From: Bacteroidota bacterium
GTDB lineage: Bacteria; Bacteroidota; Ignavibacteria; SZUA-365
NCBI GenBank assembly: GCA_018224415.1
Contig: JAGTUZ010000024.1
Location: 1-9,925 of the forward strand
Length of the DNA stretch: 9,925 bases
Reading direction: 5' to 3'
Shown: one piece after another, positions 6,523 to 9,925 of the stretch
Layout of the letters: every line of letters begins with the position of its first letter
Position numbering within the stretch: the stretch's first letter is position 1
Made by a program: the position numbers and the translations under genes
Notes under the pieces: generated by a model
What the model was told of the DNA's origin: nothing
The model's database searches: none
The model's input: the letters and a program-made list of their open reading frames with translations, nothing else

Positions 6523-9500
6523 TCAACGTATTTGATTTCCACGAGTTCGCAGCGTGTCGGACGGATGGGGTCCCGGCTGTGCGGACGGGAGCACCCCCTT
6601 GACGGCCAGCCGCGCGACGACGCTGTCGCGGGGATCGGGGCCGCGTTCAATGCGCACGCGGTTCGTGTCGGCAGCCACCGGAAGGTGTTCGAGCAAGCCT
6701 GCACGTTGCGACTCATAGCGATAGGACCGGCGTGCTGCTTCCGGGAAATGCACGGTCAGTGACAGCTGCGGGTAGCGCTGCATCATGCTGTTGAGATACC
6801 GCAGCCGCACGCGGTCGGCTGTAGTAAATGATTCAGTGCTGACCACGTCGAATGCATAGCGGTTCGCGAACCAGTTGAACTGCAGGCTGCTCGCGGGTAG
6901 TGACACGCGTCCCGCAATCAATGTGGTGAGGATGTCCTGGGCATCCTCGGTCAGGGGTGTGTCGGAGAGATAGAGGAAGTTGATGGCCGGACTCAGGGTG
7001 TCCAGCGTCAGTTCGGCGTTCATGCTCACAATCTCGATGCGGTTGGCCAACGGCATGCTGCGGAGAATTCCCTGTGCCTGGAAGCGCAGATCCACAATGA
7101 CCTGCGAGAAGGGTCGCGGTCCAAAGCCAGTGCCGTCGTTGGTGGGTATCAACAGGTCGCCCAACGTATTGCCTTCTCCCACATCGCTGAGGGTCTGCAC
7201 GAGGTCGAGGCGCGTTGGAATGCCCGTACGGTCGGTGACACGTTCCTCGAAACGCCTGATGTCGGCGGATGTGAAGAAACTGTTTGTTGCGACCTGCAGC
7301 TTGACTTCAATAATGTCTTCCCGAATGCGCGAGGAGCTGTTGATCAGTGAAGAGCGGTGCTTCACATCGAAATTGCGCGCGACGTCGGTAATGGCCTGCC
7401 GCGCCCGGAGTTCGCGTGTGAGCTGGTTGAGCGCCGTCTGCAGCGGGATCATGAGCACGAGAAGAAAGAGTGCAATGACAAAGAATCGCGCGCGCACCGA
7501 GCCAGTACGTCCGATCACCTGGCTGAGGCGCAGCTTTTCGAACACGAAGCTGATCAGCGGGTTCGCGAGTTCCTTCTGCTTCCATTTCCGCACGGTCTCC
7601 TCGCCGGCAGCACGCGGCATGCCCACGAGAAGGAACACCAGCATCGCGCCGAGGATGTTGGCGAAGAAATTGGCGGTGAACAGCAACGAGCCGCCCTGGA
7701 TGATTTCCGGTTCCCCGCCGTTGGCGATACCGAAGCCCATGACGGCGATGGGTGGCAGCAGGGTGATGGAGATGATGGCGGCGGGGACAAACTGCACGAA
7801 GCGGTTCTTGCGCGAAAGCGTGGCTGCGCCGGCCATGCCTGCCAGCAGTGCCGCGAGGAAGTCGATGACCGTCGGACGCGTACGGCTGGCGATCTCCTGT
7901 GTGACCTCGGAGAAGGGGAGCAGGTCCGACAGCAGTCCGGCGATCAGGCCCACAAGCAATACGGTGAGGCCCACCTTGAAAAAGATGCGAATGAGGAGAT
8001 ACAGATCTCCGGAAGCCAGCGAGAGTCCGGCTGCCAGCACCGGAAACATGATAGGCATGATCAGCGCGCCACCGATGATGATCGCGCCCTGGTTGAGGAT
8101 GAGACCGAGCGTGGTAATGCCCGCGGCCAGTGCCACCTGCACCCAGTACAGTGGTTCGGAAATATGCGCCGAACGATAGGCCTCGAGGTAGCCGCGTTCG
8201 CGGTCGCCACGATGGATGCCAAACATGCGTGCCATCCAGTCGGTGAAGGTCTGCGGCGGTCCTTCGTCCTCTTCGTTGTCCTCGTCGGAGAACAGCGCCG
8301 CCTCGTAGGCCGGATAGCGTTCGTCGTACACGCTGCTTGATTTTTTCTCACGGATACGTCCCGGCCCGGGCGCCGTGGCCTGCTCCTCGCCGGAATCCTT
8401 CTCTTGCTCCTGTGGGGTGGGGTCTGCCGGGGATGCGCTGCCGCCTGTTGTTGTATCCGTCGATATCACGCCTGCAGCCGTGTGTCTGACCGCGGCGGGT
8501 GTAGCCGCAGCAGCTGCGTCGGTCGCAGCCGCTGCGTTGGCCGATGACGGGGCAAGAATGCCCGGCAGCCCGTGCTCGTCCTCGCCGGCATAACCGACGC
8601 CCAGTGGCTGTTCTTCCGAGCGACGCTCGGCTTTCAACCGTCGTTCGGCGAACAGCACATTGCCGGTCATGAAGAGATTTGTGAGCACGATGACGCCGAA
8701 GGCGTACATCGGAAACAGTTCCGTTCCGGGAATCTTTCCGGACTGGAAAGGCAGCAGGGCCATGACAGCGGTGGCAAGTCCGCGTGGCAGCATCGCCATG
8801 ATGACCTGTAGTTCTCCTTCCGTGAATTCCCTGCCGATGCGGCGGAAACCGATCATGAGCAGGCGCCGCGACACCAGCAGCAGCGCCGTCATGCCGAGAA
8901 TGAACAAGCCGATGGTCCAGGTCAGTTCGTTGAAATCGAGCAGCAAGCCCAGGTACACAAAGAAGAAGGTGCGAAGCAGAAAGGAGATCTCTTCGGTGAT
9001 GTTCTTGATGAACTGGTTGAGGATGAACTTGTCGGATTTTATGTCGATGCCGAAGAATTGTCGCATCCTCGCGCTGATGCGGTCGGTCATGACCTGCATA
9101 TTCTCGAGTACGAGTCCGAACATCAGCACGGCGATGGCCGCGCTGCCATGCAGTTCCTCCACCATGAAATACAGCAGGAAGATGAATCCCAGCGTCAGCA
9201 TGTACGCCAGCGGTTCCTTGCCCATCCATGCGATCAGTCGCGACCACATCACCCCGGAAATGCTGGCGATCACGAAGGCGACAACGAAGCTGGTCACAAA
9301 GCTCATCATCACGCTGCCGATACCCTGTGAGCCAGTGCTGTGGAAATCCACCAGGAGCAGTACCGAGACGATGAGAAGCACGTCGCCGAGCGCCGACTCG
9401 AGCTTGATGATGGTCTTGATCTCGTCGCGTACGCTCAGTCCGGACACAACCGGAATGACGATGGCAGGACTGGTCGCGCCCAGAACCGCCGCGAGAATGA

Positions 9501-9858
9501 GCGCATTGAGCAGGCTCATCTCCATCACGTACACACCAAAGACCGTAACCGCCGCGACACTCAGCAGGAACACGCCCACGGCGAGCACGGTCGCCTTCGG
9601 GGCCTGCCGCACCACTGTGCGGATGTCGAGTTCGAGGCCGCCCTCGAACAGGATGATCAGCAGCGCCATCGTGCCGAAGTACGGGGCGATGACAATCAGT
9701 GCGTCCGACGCAACCCATCCGGTCACGGGTCCGAGAAACACACCGATGCCCATCAGCAGCAGCACGCTCGGTATTTTCGTGACCTTGAACAGCAGGTTGG
9801 CCAGGAAGCCCAGTAGTATGATGCCGCCCATCAGGGCGAAGAAAATGGGGACGTTCAT
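6523..9858 (-). CDS. Fusion membrane protein: CPA-type cation/proton antiporter + DUF389-like domain + soluble C-terminus
   Basis: This inner-membrane protein has 1111 residues, against about 400-600 for ordinary antiporters. Residues 1-405 form a 12-13-helix antiporter core. They include G-A-T-S-P-A (127-132), the unwound-helix motif, L-E-S-A-L-G-D (153-159) with the transport Asp D159, and P-R-G-L (358-361) with the conserved Arg. Together these point to Na+ or K+ exchange for H+ (CPA1-like). A low-complexity linker follows (about 409-564). Residues 568-747 carry six hydrophobic helices with A-I-I-I-G-G-A-L-I-M-P-I-M, A-S-G-D and A-S-R-T-R-P, as in the uncharacterised DUF389 family. One more helix (790-809) precedes a roughly 300-residue soluble tail. 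No RCK/TrkA nucleotide-binding domain, the usual CPA partner, is present. ATG 9858 has GGAA 5 nt upstream. An upstream TTG at 9921 is in frame but lies in the promoter. Ion specificity and the DUF389 role are unknown. Confidence 0.9.
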   Translation of the reverse strand: MNVPIFFALMGGIILLGFLANLLFKVTKIPSVLLLMGIGVFLGPVTGWVASDALIVIAPYFGTMALLIILFEGGLELDIRTVVRQAPKATVLAVGVFLLSVAAVTVFGVYVMEMSLLNALILAAVLGATSPAIVIPVVSGLSVRDEIKTIIKLESALGDVLLIVSVLLLVDFHSTGSQGIGSVMMSFVTSFVVAFVIASISGVMWSRLIAWMGKEPLAYMLTLGFIFLLYFMVEELHGSAAIAVLMFGLVLENMQVMTDRISARMRQFFGIDIKSDKFILNQFIKNITEEISFLLRTFFFVYLGLLLDFNELTWTIGLFILGMTALLLVSRRLLMIGFRRIGREFTEGELQVIMAMLPRGLATAVMALLPFQSGKIPGTELFPMYAFGVIVLTNLFMTGNVLFAERRLKAERRSEEQPLGVGYAGEDEHGLPGILAPSSANAAAATDAAAAATPAAVRHTAAGVISTDTTTGGSASPADPTPQEQEKDSGEEQATAPGPGRIREKKSSSVYDERYPAYEAALFSDEDNEEDEGPPQTFTDWMARMFGIHRGDRERGYLEAYRSAHISEPLYWVQVALAAGITTLGLILNQGAIIIGGALIMPIMFPVLAAGLSLASGDLYLLIRIFFKVGLTVLLVGLIAGLLSDLLPFSEVTQEIASRTRPTVIDFLAALLAGMAGAATLSRKNRFVQFVPAAIISITLLPPIAVMGFGIANGGEPEIIQGGSLLFTANFFANILGAMLVFLLVGMPRAAGEETVRKWKQKELANPLISFVFEKLRLSQVIGRTGSVRARFFVIALFLLVLMIPLQTALNQLTRELRARQAITDVARNFDVKHRSSLINSSSRIREDIIEVKLQVATNSFFTSADIRRFEERVTDRTGIPTRLDLVQTLSDVGEGNTLGDLLIPTNDGTGFGPRPFSQVIVDLRFQAQGILRSMPLANRIEIVSMNAELTLDTLSPAINFLYLSDTPLTEDAQDILTTLIAGRVSLPASSLQFNWFANRYAFDVVSTESFTTADRVRLRYLNSMMQRYPQLSLTVHFPEAARRSYRYESQRAGLLEHLPVAADTNRVRIERGPDPRDSVVARLAVKGVLPSAQPGPHPSDTLRTRGNQIR

Positions 9859-9892
9859 GGGAATTCCGTAGCAATGGAAATGGCTCTCTAAA

Positions 9893-9921
9893 CTAATACG
9901 GGTCGCTGGGATAAAAAACAA
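9893..9921 (-). promoter_or_regulatory. Candidate sigma-70-like promoter of the antiporter-DUF389 gene
   Basis: On the - strand TTGTTT (9921-9916) and TATTAG (9898-9893) are separated by exactly 17 bp. A transcription start near 9886 would leave a leader of about 28 nt before ATG 9858. This also argues against the in-frame TTG at 9921 as translation start, since it would be the -35 box itself. The matches are partial (3-4 of 6 each). Confidence 0.4.
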
Positions 9922-9925
9922 GAGG

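Noticed and set aside
8061..8351. Separate start for the DUF389 part inside the fusion gene
   Set aside because: The in-frame Met and Val codons in this stretch lack a ribosome site, and the frame is continuous with the antiporter, so a single polypeptide is the simpler reading.
8660..9871. 403-residue + strand open frame opposite the antiporter
   Set aside because: It is Ser/Met/Thr-rich with no domain, an antisense shadow of hydrophobic codons.
8348..9874. Long - strand open frame (508 residues) overlapping the antiporter part in another frame
   Set aside because: The translation is Arg/His/Gly-rich and lacks hydrophobic pattern, typical of an out-of-frame reading of GC-rich DNA. The antiporter frame carries clear motifs.
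9859..9921. Start of the fusion protein at TTG 9921, adding 21 residues
   Set aside because: The extension is not conserved-looking, precedes the first membrane helix awkwardly and overlaps a candidate promoter. ATG 9858 has GGAA 5 nt upstream.

Overview
The window comes from a moderately GC-rich bacterial chromosome. There are no RNA genes, insertion sequences, CRISPR arrays or phage genes. Gene spacing is ordinary, and hairpins separate most transcription units. A mitochondrial-type aconitase, an archaeal-type Prx6-like peroxiredoxin with a paired-Cys tail, and a CPA-type antiporter together would fit the Bacteroidota/Chlorobiota side of the tree. That placement is only a guess, because no rRNA or other phylogenetic marker is present.

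Left part (1-3240). The end of a truncated + strand gene (1-102) converges on a - strand bacterioferritin (214-726), with a strong - strand terminator between them. A 176-bp divergent spacer leads to a + strand PLP-dependent aminotransferase (903-2168). Next comes a two-gene + strand unit: a Prx6-like peroxiredoxin (2294-2947) and, 6 bp later, a 73-residue winged-helix protein (2954-3175). The unit ends in two consecutive hairpins, one with a perfect 20-bp stem.

Right part (3270-9925). All genes are on the - strand. In transcription order, a probable promoter at the window edge drives a 1111-residue membrane protein (6523-9858). It fuses a complete CPA-type cation/proton antiporter to a DUF389-like membrane domain and a large soluble C-terminus. 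After 72 bp comes an unrecognised 263-residue protein built from two copies of one domain (5659-6450), closed by a hairpin terminator. Aconitase (3270-5528) then has its own leader and runs toward the hairpins shared with the peroxiredoxin unit.

Functional reading. Bacterioferritin (iron storage), peroxiredoxin (peroxide removal) and aconitase (an oxidant-sensitive Fe-S enzyme) make a loose iron and oxidative-stress theme, but they sit in separate transcription units. The most unusual object is the antiporter-DUF389 fusion, followed by the duplicated-domain protein just downstream of it.
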